Shown here piece by piece: positions 17,241 to 26,156 of a stretch of 64,000 bases of DNA. How positions within the stretch are numbered: the first letter of the stretch is position 1; each line of letters begins with the position of its first letter. Origin of the DNA: Flavobacterium sp. (GTDB taxonomy: Bacteria > Bacteroidota > Bacteroidia > Flavobacteriales > Flavobacteriaceae). The stretch lies in contig JADKHM010000015.1 of the NCBI GenBank assembly GCA_016721735.1, positions 186,001 through 250,000 of the forward strand. Direction: 5' to 3'. The position numbers were made by a program, and so were the translations under genes. The notes beneath the pieces were generated by a model that saw only the letters and a list, made by a program, of their open reading frames with translations, made no database searches and was not told where the DNA came from.

Positions 17241-19553
17241 ATGAAAAACCTTTACCTATTCCTGTTGGTGTTTGCCTTTAATTTAGGGCATTCGCAGATT
17301 AACACCAATGTTTCGGATTATGTTTGGTGTGCTCCTACAATCCATTCGGTGTATAACTTGCCGTCCAAAATGGACGAGATTCTAATCAACTTAGATTTTT
17401 CGGATTATACATATAGTTTCTTTCACAGTGAAGCTGACGCGCAATCGAACACCAATGCCCTAACCCAAATGCAGGCATCTTTTTACGAAAATACGGTAAG
17501 CCCGGAGACGATTTACGTTAGAGTCGTGAATATTCAGACCAATGTTGTCGAATATACTCATTTTAATGTCGTTTCAAACGTGTTACCTGTGGCCAATTCA
17601 GCAACATTGACCTTCTGTGATTTTATGACACAGCCGACATTCAATCTTGCTGATATTGTATCTGATGTCATAGGTGGTCAGACAAACATGGAAGCAATCT
17701 TCTATTATTCTATGGATAGTGCGGATAATGATAATATGTATGCTGGAACAACGTATGGCTTTAGTTTATTGCCCCAAACTATTGGTGCCGCGCTGAGAAA
17801 TACCATTACTGGATGTATAGGTGACCGAGTTCCCGTAACTTTAAATACTTGTCCCGAATATTGCAATGCACCAACCTATGTATTAATACCTCCGGAGACC
17901 ATTACTTCTAACACAGCTATCGTGTCCTGGACTGCACCGGGAGCGCTGCAAAACGACATCTACTATACTCTCGGCGGATTACCGGGTCCTCCGGATTTTT
18001 CCAATGGAGTAATGGCTACTGTATCCAACACTGACCATTATGTTATTACCGGTTTATTGCCTAGCACTTGTTATGATGTTTATGTAAGATCACACTGCGC
18101 ACAGAATCCTAGTATATGGTCGAGTTATGAAACGTTTTGTACTCCGAACTGCATGGATGCTAATACTTGTGCTGACAATATCGCTTTAATCGCTTTTCTA
18201 GATGAGAACGGCAACGGCATCAAAGATATTGGCGAGTCTGCTTTTACTAATGGTTCCTATAAATATGAAGTCAATAATTCAGGCACTATTCTTACAGGCA
18301 ACAGCAGTTATGGTGTCTTTTATCTTTTCAATAGTATTAACAATAACCCGATAAATGCGTATGATTTGCACTTTGAAGTAGATGAGGAAATCTCTGCATA
18401 TTATACTGCAACAACAACATATCAAAACATCATTATTCCTATTGGCGGTGGAAGCACGACATATTATTTTCCTGTGAATCTGATGCAAACCTATTACAAC
18501 CTCGAAGTAGAACTCATTCCGTCATCAAGCCCAAGACCGGGTTTCACCTACACCAATTACATCAGATATAAAAACACTGGTACCAGCACCATTTCAGGAA
18601 CTATTTCGTTCACTAAAGACAGTCAGGTATCCATAACTAGTATTTCTGAAAGTAGCGCCATAATTTCTGCAGGAGGTTTTAATATCAACTTCATTAATAT
18701 GCTTCCTGGTGAAGACCGAACGATAGAAGTCATCATGCAAGTACCAACAATACCAACCATAAATCTGGGCGATATCATAACCAATTCTGTTGCGATAACG
18801 CCAATTGTCGATGACATTTTTCCAGTGAATAATAATGCATTTTTATCACAAATTATAGTAGGTTCATTCGACCCTAACGAGAAAACTGAAGCACACGGCG
18901 GAAAAATTGCCATTGATTCATTTAGCGCTGATGACTATTTGATTTATACAATCCAGTTTGAAAATACTGGAACGGCAAGTGCAAATTTTATTACGATTGA
19001 AGATACTCTAGATTCTAGGCTAGATCCCGATTCCGTGATCATGCTTTCTGCGAGCCATCCTTATAATATGAGAAGGATATACGAACTTTTAACGTGGAAT
19101 TTATATGACATCAATTTGCCGCCGACTTTGGAGGATCCATTACACAGCAAAGGATATATACAGTTTAAAGTAAAACCTGTAATGGGTTATACTGTTGGGA
19201 CAAAAATCCTGAATTTTGCGGATATTTACTTTGACTACAATCCGCCTATTTTTACCAACGTTTGCGAAACGGAATTCGTAGAAACTTTAAGTACAGATTC
19301 TTTTGATGCCAATACAATTGCCCTCTATCCAAATCCGGCGAATACAACGGTTCATGTTATGAAAAGTAATGGACTTGAAAAAATCTCCTCAATTACTGTT
19401 TATGACATAGTTGGGAAAGAAGTTATTATAAATACAAACATAGATTCATCACAAGTTACTCTTGATACATCTAAATTAAATACAGGAATATACTTTGTTG
19501 AAATTGCTTATAAAAACCAGTTGAAATTCACTAAAAAACTAGTCATTCAATAG
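17241..19553 (+). CDS. T9SS-secreted cell-surface protein with FN3 domain and C-terminal sorting domain
   Basis: The 770-residue protein has a signal peptide ending GHS-Q. It has two N-terminal beta-rich segments and a fibronectin type III-like domain near 208-300 (TAIVSWTAPG, GLLPSTCYDVYVRS). A conserved module at about 540-680 contains FDPNEKTEAHGGKI, YTIQFENTGTA and GYIQFKVKP. The last ~75 residues are a T9SS type A sorting domain (LYPNPANTTVHV ... VYDIVGKEV ... GIYFVEI). The protein would be exported by Sec, carried over the outer membrane by the type IX system and attached or released after CTD cleavage. The binding target is unknown. It is a paralogue of the 38002-41325 protein. Confidence 0.9.
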   Translation: MKNLYLFLLVFAFNLGHSQINTNVSDYVWCAPTIHSVYNLPSKMDEILINLDFSDYTYSFFHSEADAQSNTNALTQMQASFYENTVSPETIYVRVVNIQTNVVEYTHFNVVSNVLPVANSATLTFCDFMTQPTFNLADIVSDVIGGQTNMEAIFYYSMDSADNDNMYAGTTYGFSLLPQTIGAALRNTITGCIGDRVPVTLNTCPEYCNAPTYVLIPPETITSNTAIVSWTAPGALQNDIYYTLGGLPGPPDFSNGVMATVSNTDHYVITGLLPSTCYDVYVRSHCAQNPSIWSSYETFCTPNCMDANTCADNIALIAFLDENGNGIKDIGESAFTNGSYKYEVNNSGTILTGNSSYGVFYLFNSINNNPINAYDLHFEVDEEISAYYTATTTYQNIIIPIGGGSTTYYFPVNLMQTYYNLEVELIPSSSPRPGFTYTNYIRYKNTGTSTISGTISFTKDSQVSITSISESSAIISAGGFNINFINMLPGEDRTIEVIMQVPTIPTINLGDIITNSVAITPIVDDIFPVNNNAFLSQIIVGSFDPNEKTEAHGGKIAIDSFSADDYLIYTIQFENTGTASANFITIEDTLDSRLDPDSVIMLSASHPYNMRRIYELLTWNLYDINLPPTLEDPLHSKGYIQFKVKPVMGYTVGTKILNFADIYFDYNPPIFTNVCETEFVETLSTDSFDANTIALYPNPANTTVHVMKSNGLEKISSITVYDIVGKEVIINTNIDSSQVTLDTSKLNTGIYFVEIAYKNQLKFTKKLVIQ

Positions 19554-19585
19554 TTTTCATATCTTCCCAATAGATCCATTATAAA

Positions 19586-20686
19586 ATGAGAAATAAAATA
19601 TTTACCTTGATAGTCATTTTGCAAGTTGTCGCCGTTTACTCGCAACCATTAATTGTGGATTCATCAATCACTCCAACTGAAATTGTACAGAATACCCTAG
19701 TTGGTTCTGGAATTACACCAACTAATATTAAATTCAATAAATCACTTTCTAATGCCTTGATTACTAGAGATCAAATAGGCGTTTTTACCAACGGACAGGG
19801 GACAAATTTAGGTTTAGCAAGTGGGGTAGTACTTTCGACTGGTCAAGTACAATACGCTGGAGGTCCAAATAATCAGAATGGCGCGTCGCATCCGACATTA
19901 ATTCCCATTGCAAATGATGTAGATTTAGCGCTACTTTCTTCAAATTTGATTCAAAATATTGCTACCGTAGAATTTGATTTTGTTTCGACAGGCACAGAAA
20001 TTGGTCTAGATTTCATTTATGCTTCTGAAGATTATCCTGAATATGCTACTTCTTCTTTTAGTGATGTTATGGGAATTTTTCTAAGTGGTCCTGATATTGC
20101 CGGTCCCTATTCAAATAATGCGAAAAACATCGCGTTACTGCCATCTACATCAATTCCTATTTCGACAAACAGTGTCAATAATGGCACTATGAATAACGGA
20201 CCATGCATAAATTGCAATTTTTATGTCAATAATGGCACGGGAACGACACCAATTGCAAACGCGACGATTCAGTTTGATGGTTTTACAACAGAAATTAACA
20301 CTACAGCTACTGTTCAAATCGGATCAATTTATCACCTAAAAATAGCTATTGGCAATGTTTCAGATAACCTTTATGATTCTGCGATATTCATCAAAGCCAA
20401 TAGTTTCAAAACTGCCACTTTGAGCAACCCTAATTTTGAAATATCAAAAATGACGATTTCCCCCAATCCTGCAAGCAATGAGATTCAATTAAGTTTAAAG
20501 GATAGTTCAGATTCTATAGAAGAAATAACTTTAGTATCTCTGCTCGGGCAACAAAATGACTTATCTATTAAGTCAGTCGGAAACGAGATATTAGTTGATG
20601 TTTCTTCTTTGTCGAAAGGTTTGTACTTTGTTGAAGTTAAAACAAAAAACAATTTAAAGTACTTTCAAAAATTGGCAATCAATTAA
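19586..20686 (+). CDS. T9SS-secreted protein with choice-of-anchor L domain
   Basis: The 366-residue protein has an N-terminal signal ending VYS-Q. It then has the choice-of-anchor L pattern: TPTEIVQNTLVGSGI, a GVVLSTGQ segment near residue 88, FDFVSTGTEIGLDFIYASED near 132-151 and DVMGIFLSGPD. It ends in a T9SS type A sorting domain (ISPNPASNEIQLSL ... LVSLLGQQ ... GLYFVEVKTK). It follows the preceding surface protein by 32 nt and may be co-transcribed with it. Function is unknown. Such proteins are often surface-exposed and calcium-binding-like, which I cannot confirm here. Confidence 0.88.
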   Translation: MRNKIFTLIVILQVVAVYSQPLIVDSSITPTEIVQNTLVGSGITPTNIKFNKSLSNALITRDQIGVFTNGQGTNLGLASGVVLSTGQVQYAGGPNNQNGASHPTLIPIANDVDLALLSSNLIQNIATVEFDFVSTGTEIGLDFIYASEDYPEYATSSFSDVMGIFLSGPDIAGPYSNNAKNIALLPSTSIPISTNSVNNGTMNNGPCINCNFYVNNGTGTTPIANATIQFDGFTTEINTTATVQIGSIYHLKIAIGNVSDNLYDSAIFIKANSFKTATLSNPNFEISKMTISPNPASNEIQLSLKDSSDSIEEITLVSLLGQQNDLSIKSVGNEILVDVSSLSKGLYFVEVKTKNNLKYFQKLAIN

Positions 20687-20694
20687 ATGCTACA

Positions 20695-21171
20695 CTACCT
20701 ATTCAACCACCAAATACTTCCATTCAAAACAGCGGCAAAACTTACCCAGAGAATGTATGGAATGAATAAATAACCAGCAATTTTGTCAATCTTACCAAAC
20801 TGAACATAGGTTTCGTTAATCATCAACCAAAGCAAAATGATTTCTATGAAGGCTAAAAATGGATTTCTAATTCCGAAAAACAAAATCGACCACAAAGCGT
20901 TCAAGGCGAGTTGAATGACAAAAAACACCAGTGCTTTTCCCACAGCTTCTTTTTCATGATCAATGCGATTCCAAACCAAACCTGCCGCAATACCCATCAT
21001 GGTATAAAGCAAACTCCAAACTGGTGCAAAAACCCATGCAGGCGGGTTGAAACTTGGTTTAACTAAAGTCGGAAACCAAGTCGTCACTGAAGATTGTGTC
21101 GCCATACCGGACAAATATCCTACAGCGATGCAAGTCACGACAAAAAGCAGAATTTTTACATATTTATTCAT
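20695..21171 (-). CDS. TspO/MBR (translocator/tryptophan-rich sensory) family protein
   Basis: The 158-residue protein has five predicted membrane helices. The aromatic-rich family signature runs WFPTLVKPSFNPPAWVFAPV with W-S-L-L-Y and MGIAAGLVW after it, and ALNALWSILFFG marks the fourth helix. TspO proteins bind porphyrins and other tetrapyrroles. I use the ATG at 21171 because the 23 extra upstream codons are not conserved-looking and MNKYVKILLF begins the first helix. It converges on the T9SS gene with a gap of 8 nt. Confidence 0.92.
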   Translation of the reverse strand: MNKYVKILLFVVTCIAVGYLSGMATQSSVTTWFPTLVKPSFNPPAWVFAPVWSLLYTMMGIAAGLVWNRIDHEKEAVGKALVFFVIQLALNALWSILFFGIRNPFLAFIEIILLWLMINETYVQFGKIDKIAGYLFIPYILWVSFAAVLNGSIWWLNR

Positions 21172-21255
21172 CACATTTTTTATCAAAAGTAATGAATTTA
21201 AAATAGTTGAAGCGCAGCTTTCTACTTCGGCTATGATCAAACTAGCAATTTGTTA

Positions 21256-21420
21256 CTAATAGTTATTCGCTTCGTCTTCCTCTTTCTCGATGGGCAAGTC
21301 ATTCTCGTTTAAGAAATTCTCGTACGCATCTTCGTCTTTCCGATTTCTTTTAATAAGAAAGAAAACTACAATAACTACAATAATCAGTAGACCGCCAATT
21401 GTAATCCAATTTAATTCCAT
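21256..21420 (-). CDS. Small single-pass membrane protein, function unknown
   Basis: The 54-residue product starts MELNWITIGGLLIIVVIVVF, a single membrane helix. It is followed by a basic stop-transfer (LIKRNRK) and an acidic cytoplasmic tail rich in Asp and Glu. A longer frame exists upstream, but the ATG at 21420 places the helix at the N-terminus, as is usual for such proteins. It is similar in layout to small conserved membrane proteins of flavobacteria. No domain is recognised. Confidence 0.6.
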   Translation of the reverse strand: MELNWITIGGLLIIVVIVVFFLIKRNRKDEDAYENFLNENDLPIEKEEDEANNY

Positions 21421-21516
21421 CAGGTTTATTTTTACTAAAGTTACAAAAGTAAAACTAGATATTAGCGATTGTTTGATTACTAAATCATTAATTTGATTGA
21501 ATAATGAAACCATGTA

Positions 21517-21546
21517 TTGAGCAATACCTCAAAAAAAGTATCTTTG
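21517..21546 (+). promoter_or_regulatory. Bacteroidota sigma-A promoter upstream of mvaD
   Basis: TTG at 21517-21519, a 19-nt gap, then TATCTTTG at 21539-21546 match the Bacteroidota TTG-N19-TAnnTTTG consensus. Transcription would begin around 21553, which supports the ATG at 21562 as the mvaD start and rules out the upstream in-frame TTG. Confidence 0.7.
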
Positions 21547-21561
21547 TTGAAATTGAATTTT

Positions 21562-22644
21562 ATGAGAACTGAAACGGATTTTATAGCAAAATCATTTTCT
21601 ACAACCATCGATAATGGAACCTACACGTGGAGCGCTCCAAGCAACATTGCGTTGGTGAAATATTGGGGGAAAAAAGCACATCAGATTCCTTCGAATCCTT
21701 CGATAAGTTTGACGTTGAACGCTTGCAAAACCATCACGAAACTATCTTTTAATGCCAAAGAGGACAAAACCACTTTTTCTTTTGACTTGGTATTTGAAGG
21801 TCAACCTAAAGAAGATTTCAAACCCAAAATACAGAAGTTTTTCGAACGCATTGAGTTGTATTGCCCGTTCTTAAAACAATATCATTTCAGCATCGATACG
21901 CAAAATACTTTTCCTCACAGCTCTGGAATTGCCTCTTCAGCTTCAGGAATGGCCGCTTTAGCGATGAACATTATGAGTTTAGAAAAAGCGTTAAATCAAG
22001 AAATGACAGATGATTATTTCTATTCTAAAGCATCCTTCTTAGCGCGATTAGGATCTGGAAGTGCTTGTAGAAGTATCAAAGGTGAAGTAGTCGTTTGGGG
22101 AATTCACGCCGAGATTGAAGGCAGTTCTGATTTGTTTGGTGTTGAATTTCCCGTTGCCGTTCATTCCAATTTTAAGAATTTTCAAGATACAATTTTATTA
22201 GTTGACAAAGGTGAAAAGCAAGTGTCGAGCACTGTTGGTCATGATTTGATGCACAATCATCCTTTTGCGGAACAACGATTTCAACAAGCCCATGAAAATC
22301 TTTCAAAACTAAAAACTGTTTTAGAAACGGGCGATTTAGATGCTTTTGTTCAAATTGTGGAAAGTGAAGCCTTGACCTTACATGCGATGATGATGACTTC
22401 GATGCCGTATTTTATTTTGATGAAACCCAACACGCTAGAAATTATCAATCGGATTTGGGAATTTAGAAGAACCTCTAATATTTCTGTTTGTTTTACGTTA
22501 GATGCTGGAGCGAACGTGCATGTTTTGTATCCTGAAAACGATAGCGTGAAAGTTTTGCAATTTATTAAGAACGAATTAATTGGGTATTGCCAAAATGGTC
22601 AGTATATTTGTGACGCAATTGGGCAGGGAAGTCTATTGATATAA
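21562..22644 (+). CDS. mvaD: Diphosphomevalonate decarboxylase
   Basis: The 360-residue GHMP-superfamily protein has the MVD signature SAPSNIALVKYWGKK near residues 24-38 and NPSISLTL. The ATP-binding GHMP loop appears as FPHSSGIASSASGMAALA near residues 115-132. The enzyme converts mevalonate diphosphate to isopentenyl diphosphate with ATP, the last step of the mevalonate pathway. A mevalonate-kinase-like gene lies 470 nt downstream, separated only by a repeat-bounded small gene. The ATG at 21562 is set by the promoter just upstream. Bacteroidota typically use the mevalonate route or MEP route depending on lineage, and flavobacteria use mevalonate. Confidence 0.93.
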   Translation: MRTETDFIAKSFSTTIDNGTYTWSAPSNIALVKYWGKKAHQIPSNPSISLTLNACKTITKLSFNAKEDKTTFSFDLVFEGQPKEDFKPKIQKFFERIELYCPFLKQYHFSIDTQNTFPHSSGIASSASGMAALAMNIMSLEKALNQEMTDDYFYSKASFLARLGSGSACRSIKGEVVVWGIHAEIEGSSDLFGVEFPVAVHSNFKNFQDTILLVDKGEKQVSSTVGHDLMHNHPFAEQRFQQAHENLSKLKTVLETGDLDAFVQIVESEALTLHAMMMTSMPYFILMKPNTLEIINRIWEFRRTSNISVCFTLDAGANVHVLYPENDSVKVLQFIKNELIGYCQNGQYICDAIGQGSLLI

Positions 22645-22675
22645 TTGATAATTGATAATTGATAATTGATAATTG
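22644..22675. repeat. Heptamer tandem repeat ATTGATA, left flank of four-helix-bundle gene
   Basis: There are 4.6 copies of the 7-bp unit ATTGATA, starting at the last base of the mvaD stop codon. The reverse complement of this array occurs on the other side of the next gene (23074-23109) and again at 31942-31986. Confidence 0.9.
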
Positions 22676-22723
22676 CAAAACCTCTCGTTCGAGTTTATTA
22701 GTATACGCCATTTAAAATTTATT

Positions 22724-23077
22724 ATGAAAAGTAATGCCATCAAGGAGAAATCATTTTCTTTTGCCTTGGAAATTGTAGCTGTTTATAAATATTTGTGTTT
22801 CGAAAAGAGAGAATTTGTGTTGTCTAAACAAATATTGCGGTCAGGAACTTCAATTGGTGCAAATATCAGAGAAGCTGAGCATGCAGAAAGCAAAGCTGAT
22901 TTTATTCATAAATTGTCAATTGCTTTAAAAGAGGCCAACGAAACAGAATATTGGTTAGATTTATTGTACCAATCCGAATATTTGAATGTTTCTCAATTTC
23001 AGAATATCAAAGATCAAATTACGCAACAATTAAAGTTGCTGACAAGTATCATAAACACAACGAAGAATAAAAGTTAA
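22724..23077 (+). CDS. Four-helix bundle protein (S23/IVS family)
   Basis: The 117-residue all-helical protein has the family hallmarks LSKQILRSGTSIGANIREAE (about residues 34-53), then KADFIHKLSIALKEANETEY, with WLDLL following. This family was first seen in intervening sequences of 23S rRNA genes and also occurs as scattered single genes. Its molecular role is not known. I use the ATG at 22724. It sits between two mevalonate-pathway genes and is flanked by inverted heptamer arrays, which looks like a later insertion. Confidence 0.9.
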   Translation: MKSNAIKEKSFSFALEIVAVYKYLCFEKREFVLSKQILRSGTSIGANIREAEHAESKADFIHKLSIALKEANETEYWLDLLYQSEYLNVSQFQNIKDQITQQLKLLTSIINTTKNKS

Positions 23078-23109
23078 TTATCAATTGTTAATTATCAATT
23101 ATCAATTAA
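23074..23109. repeat. Heptamer tandem repeat (TATCAAT orientation), right flank of four-helix-bundle gene
   Basis: Imperfect copies of the reverse complement of the left array run from the end of the four-helix-bundle gene to 6 nt before the GHMP kinase start. Left and right arrays therefore form an inverted pair around the gene. Confidence 0.85.
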
Positions 23110-23114
23110 AGAAT

Positions 23115-24053
23115 ATGAAAGGACCGTTATTTTACTCAAAAATTCTACTCTTCGGAGAGTATGGAATCATCAAAGATTCTAAAGGTTTATCGATTCCTTA
23201 CAACTTTTATAATGGCGCTTTAAAGTCAGATGGAAATGCTTCCGCTGATGCCATCAAATCCAATCAAAATTTAGGGAGATTTGTTTCGCACCTAGAGCAA
23301 TTACAGAAACAACAACCCGAACTTGTTACCTTCGATTTGGCTACTTTGCAAAACGATGTGGCTTCAGGTATGTACTTCGATTCAAGCATTCCGCAAGGAT
23401 ATGGTGTGGGAAGTAGTGGCGCTTTGGTGGCTGCTATTTACGACAAATACGCTCAAAATAAAATCACCGTTTTAGAGAATTTAACGCGTGAAAAACTACT
23501 TCAACTCAAAACAATTTTTGGCCAAATGGAATCCTTTTTCCATGGGAAAAGTTCCGGTTTGGATCCGCTAAACAGTTATTTGAGTATTCCAATTTTGATT
23601 AATTCACAAGACAACATTGAAGCTACTGGTATTCCAACGCAAAGTTTAAATGGCAAAGGCGCAGTGTTTTTGTTGGATTCAGGAATCGTTGGAGAAACGG
23701 CACCAATGGTGAATATTTTTATGGAGAACCTAAAAGACCAAGGATTTCGAACCATGCTTAAAACGCAATTTATCAAACATACCGACGCTTGTGTAGAAAA
23801 TTTCTTAGGTGGCGATATGAAATCATTGTTTGAGAATACCAAGAAATTATCTAAAGTAGTTTTGAGCAACTTCAAGCCTATGATTCCAGAACAATTTCAT
23901 GGTATTTGGCAAAAAGGAATCGACACCAACGATTACTATTTAAAACTTTGTGGTTCAGGCGGTGGCGGTTATATCTTAGGATTTACAGAAGACCTAGAAA
24001 AAGCCAAAATATCTTTGAAAGACTACAAATTAGAAGTCGTTTATCAATTCTAA
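23115..24053 (+). CDS. Mevalonate kinase-like GHMP kinase
   Basis: The 312-residue protein starts GPLFYSKILLFGEYGII, the substrate-side motif of mevalonate kinases. It has the ATP loop PQGYGVGSSGALVAA near residues 90-104, HGKSSGLDPLNSY, and the C-terminal GHMP motif LCGSGGGGYILGF. The reaction would be ATP-dependent phosphorylation of mevalonate. Phosphomevalonate kinase is an alternative within the same superfamily. I use the ATG at 23115, after the repeat array. Together with mvaD and the UbiA gene downstream it forms an isoprenoid block. Confidence 0.88.
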   Translation: MKGPLFYSKILLFGEYGIIKDSKGLSIPYNFYNGALKSDGNASADAIKSNQNLGRFVSHLEQLQKQQPELVTFDLATLQNDVASGMYFDSSIPQGYGVGSSGALVAAIYDKYAQNKITVLENLTREKLLQLKTIFGQMESFFHGKSSGLDPLNSYLSIPILINSQDNIEATGIPTQSLNGKGAVFLLDSGIVGETAPMVNIFMENLKDQGFRTMLKTQFIKHTDACVENFLGGDMKSLFENTKKLSKVVLSNFKPMIPEQFHGIWQKGIDTNDYYLKLCGSGGGGYILGFTEDLEKAKISLKDYKLEVVYQF

Positions 24054-24078
24054 CTGCGTTCTACTTCAAATTCTATAA

Positions 24079-25035
24079 ATGCTAAGTAGAAAAAACAAAT
24101 TGCGCGTCATGAAAATCGTCAGTTTGTTTTCTGTGGTTCGCGGTTACAACATTCCCATAATTATTTTAGCGCAGTATCTTTCTGCTATTTTTATTTTTGC
24201 TCCAGATAAAAGTGCACTTTCCATTCTTTTAGACTATCGGTTGTTTATTGTTGTTTTCGCATCTTCTGTTAGTATTGCTTCTGGTTATATCATAAACAGT
24301 TTCTACGATAGCAAAAAAGATTTGATCAACAGACCCAACAAATCGATGCTCGACCGATTGGTCAGTCAAAAGACAAAGTTGCAAGTGTATTTTGCACTGA
24401 ATTTTATAGCAGCATTATTCGCATTACTCGTATCCTGGCGCGCCAGCCTGTTCTTTGCAGTTTATATCTTTATGATTTGGCTGTACTCGCACAAACGCAA
24501 AAAGTACGCTTTATTCGGGAATTTTATCGCGGCTTTTTTGGCCATTTTTCCTTTTTTCGGGATCCTATTGTATTACTATTTTAGATTGCCATTGAATGAA
24601 ATTGAAAGTCACAGCGACGATTTGGCAGTAACATTTACGCACGCTTCTTTTCTCTTTATTTTGCTGTTGGTCCGTGAAATGACTAAAGATTTAGAAAACA
24701 TCAAAGGTGATTTGGCCAACGGTTACGAGACCATTCCGGTGGCTTTTGGAGAAAACGCATCCAAAACAAGCATCACCGCATTACTCATTTTGACGACTAT
24801 TCCCGTTTATTTCTTAATCAATGTTTTTGATGTGGGTTATATGGACATCTACTTTTATGTAGGTTTTATCATCATGATTTTCTTTGTCATGCGCTTGTGG
24901 AAATCGACTTCTAAAGAACAATACTTGTTACTACACAACATCTTAAAAGTGCTGATCGTTGCTGGGGTTTTTTCGATTGTATTGATTGATCCAACGGTGT
25001 TATGGAATGGTAAAAAATTACTTCAATCTATTTAA
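24079..25035 (+). CDS. UbiA-family prenyltransferase (geranylgeranylglycerol-phosphate geranylgeranyltransferase type)
   Basis: The 318-residue membrane protein has about eight hydrophobic helices. The first prenyl-diphosphate-binding motif is NSFYDSKKD (Asn73, Asp77, Asp81), followed by INRP. The second acidic motif lies in REMTKDLENIKGDLANGY (about 210-230). The family moves prenyl groups from prenyl diphosphates to acceptors in the membrane. Flavobacterial proteins with this layout are often annotated as digeranylgeranylglyceryl-phosphate synthase-like. The true acceptor is not clear. The gene follows the mevalonate genes by 25 nt, so supply of isoprenoid precursor and use are linked. A start 30 nt downstream (24109) is also possible. 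Confidence 0.85.
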   Translation: MLSRKNKLRVMKIVSLFSVVRGYNIPIIILAQYLSAIFIFAPDKSALSILLDYRLFIVVFASSVSIASGYIINSFYDSKKDLINRPNKSMLDRLVSQKTKLQVYFALNFIAALFALLVSWRASLFFAVYIFMIWLYSHKRKKYALFGNFIAAFLAIFPFFGILLYYYFRLPLNEIESHSDDLAVTFTHASFLFILLLVREMTKDLENIKGDLANGYETIPVAFGENASKTSITALLILTTIPVYFLINVFDVGYMDIYFYVGFIIMIFFVMRLWKSTSKEQYLLLHNILKVLIVAGVFSIVLIDPTVLWNGKKLLQSI

Positions 25036-25056
25036 GAAGCTAGATTGTACCGTACT

Positions 25057-25138
25057 GCCCTAGCCCCGGTAGCAGCGTAAATCCTTTTGCGACGGGGTTC
25101 GGCGCAAAAGATTGCAGCGAATAACGGGATCAGCTCCT
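25057..25138. ncRNA. Structured dispersed element, copy 1 (possible Flavo-1-like RNA)
   Basis: The element begins GCCCTAGCCCCGGT, contains the hairpin CTTTTGCG/CGCAAAAG (25084-25091 with 25103-25110), and ends in ATAACGGGATCAGCTCCT. A second copy with the same 5' and 3' ends lies at 37192-37329 but with a much longer central hairpin. Intergenic structured RNAs of unknown role (for example the published Flavo-1 motif) are known in flavobacteria. The match to that motif is a guess I could not test. Strand is uncertain. Confidence 0.45.
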
Positions 25139-25155
25139 CATAAAATTAATAAACC

Positions 25156-25163
25156 TATCTTTG
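25156..25163 (+). promoter_or_regulatory. -7 promoter box of pseudouridine synthase gene
   Basis: TATCTTTG fits TAnnTTTG and lies 19 nt before the ATG at 25183. A clear -33 element is not visible, since that region is occupied by the structured element. Confidence 0.55.
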
Positions 25164-25182
25164 TACAAAATTTACAGCAGTT

Positions 25183-26073
25183 ATGAATAAGAAGGAAGGC
25201 AATAACAAGCGAACAAGTTCAAGACCAAGTTCGAATAAGCCAAAGCCTGCCATGGCAAAACGGGCACAAGGACCTAAAAAAGTGAAACCAAAAACACTGA
25301 CGCCAGCCGAAGCAGCAAAACCAGAACGCAAACCTAATCAAGCTCCGAAAAGACCGAAAGTGGCCGACGAAATTCGTTTGAATAAATACATTTCCAATTC
25401 AGGCGTGTGTTCAAGGCGAGATGCGGATATATATATTCAATCGGGGAATGTAAAAGTGAATGGGATTCCTGTAACTGAAATGGGTTATATGGTGAAGCCT
25501 GGCGATGTCGTAAACTTTGATGGCGCAACTTTGACTCCAGAGAAGAAAGAATATATTTTATTGAATAAGCCTAAGAATTTCACCACGTCATTTGATGAAG
25601 GTCAAGAAGACAGAAACGTATTGGAATTAGTGCGTGGCGCTACCAATGCGAAGATCGCTTCGGTGGGTAGAATGGACAAAAACACGACTGGACTGTTGTT
25701 GTTTACGAACGACACGGATATGATTCGAAAATTTAGTTTGCCGAATCAGAAATCTTCTAAGATTTACCAAGTTTCTTTGGATAAGAATCTGAAATATGAA
25801 GACTTGGAGAAAATTTCAGGTGGCGTTACTTTAGATGGACACCGCTTGGCAATTGAGGAAATCACGTATATCGAAAATGAACCTAAAACAGAAATCGGTT
25901 TGAAATTGCGCACGTCGAATGTAAAAGTGGTTCGTGCAATCTTTGAAAATTTCCAGTACGATGTATTAAGAATTGATCGTGTTGCTTTTGCAGGATTGAC
26001 AAAGAAAAATTTGCCAAGAGGCAATTGGAGATTTTTGACGGAGCAAGAAATTATTAATTTGAAAAATGTATAA
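25183..26073 (+). CDS. RsuA/RluB-family 23S/16S rRNA pseudouridine synthase
   Basis: The 296-residue protein has a basic, low-complexity N-terminal extension (about 1-60, rich in Lys, Pro and Ala). An S4 RNA-binding domain follows (IRLNKYISNSGVCSRRDADI, about 64-83). The catalytic motif is VGRMDKNTTGLLLFTNDTD, with the catalytic Asp near residue 165. It isomerises a specific uridine in rRNA to pseudouridine. RluB-type (23S) is my preferred call because of the extension and overall length. RsuA or RluF type cannot be excluded. Confidence 0.9.
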   Translation: MNKKEGNNKRTSSRPSSNKPKPAMAKRAQGPKKVKPKTLTPAEAAKPERKPNQAPKRPKVADEIRLNKYISNSGVCSRRDADIYIQSGNVKVNGIPVTEMGYMVKPGDVVNFDGATLTPEKKEYILLNKPKNFTTSFDEGQEDRNVLELVRGATNAKIASVGRMDKNTTGLLLFTNDTDMIRKFSLPNQKSSKIYQVSLDKNLKYEDLEKISGGVTLDGHRLAIEEITYIENEPKTEIGLKLRTSNVKVVRAIFENFQYDVLRIDRVAFAGLTKKNLPRGNWRFLTEQEIINLKNV

Positions 26074-26113
26074 GAAGTTGCTGAGTATCTGAGATCCTGA
26101 GAAACTCAGTTTT

Positions 26114-26145
26114 AATTCCTGCCTTTTTAGCGGGAATTTTCTTTT
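26114..26145 (+). terminator. Intrinsic terminator after pseudouridine synthase gene
   Basis: Stem AATTCCTGC (26114-26122) with GCGGGAATT (26130-26138), one wobble pair and a 7-nt loop, followed by TTTTCTTTT-like sequence. Confidence 0.8.
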
Positions 26146-26156
26146 AAACAACAACA

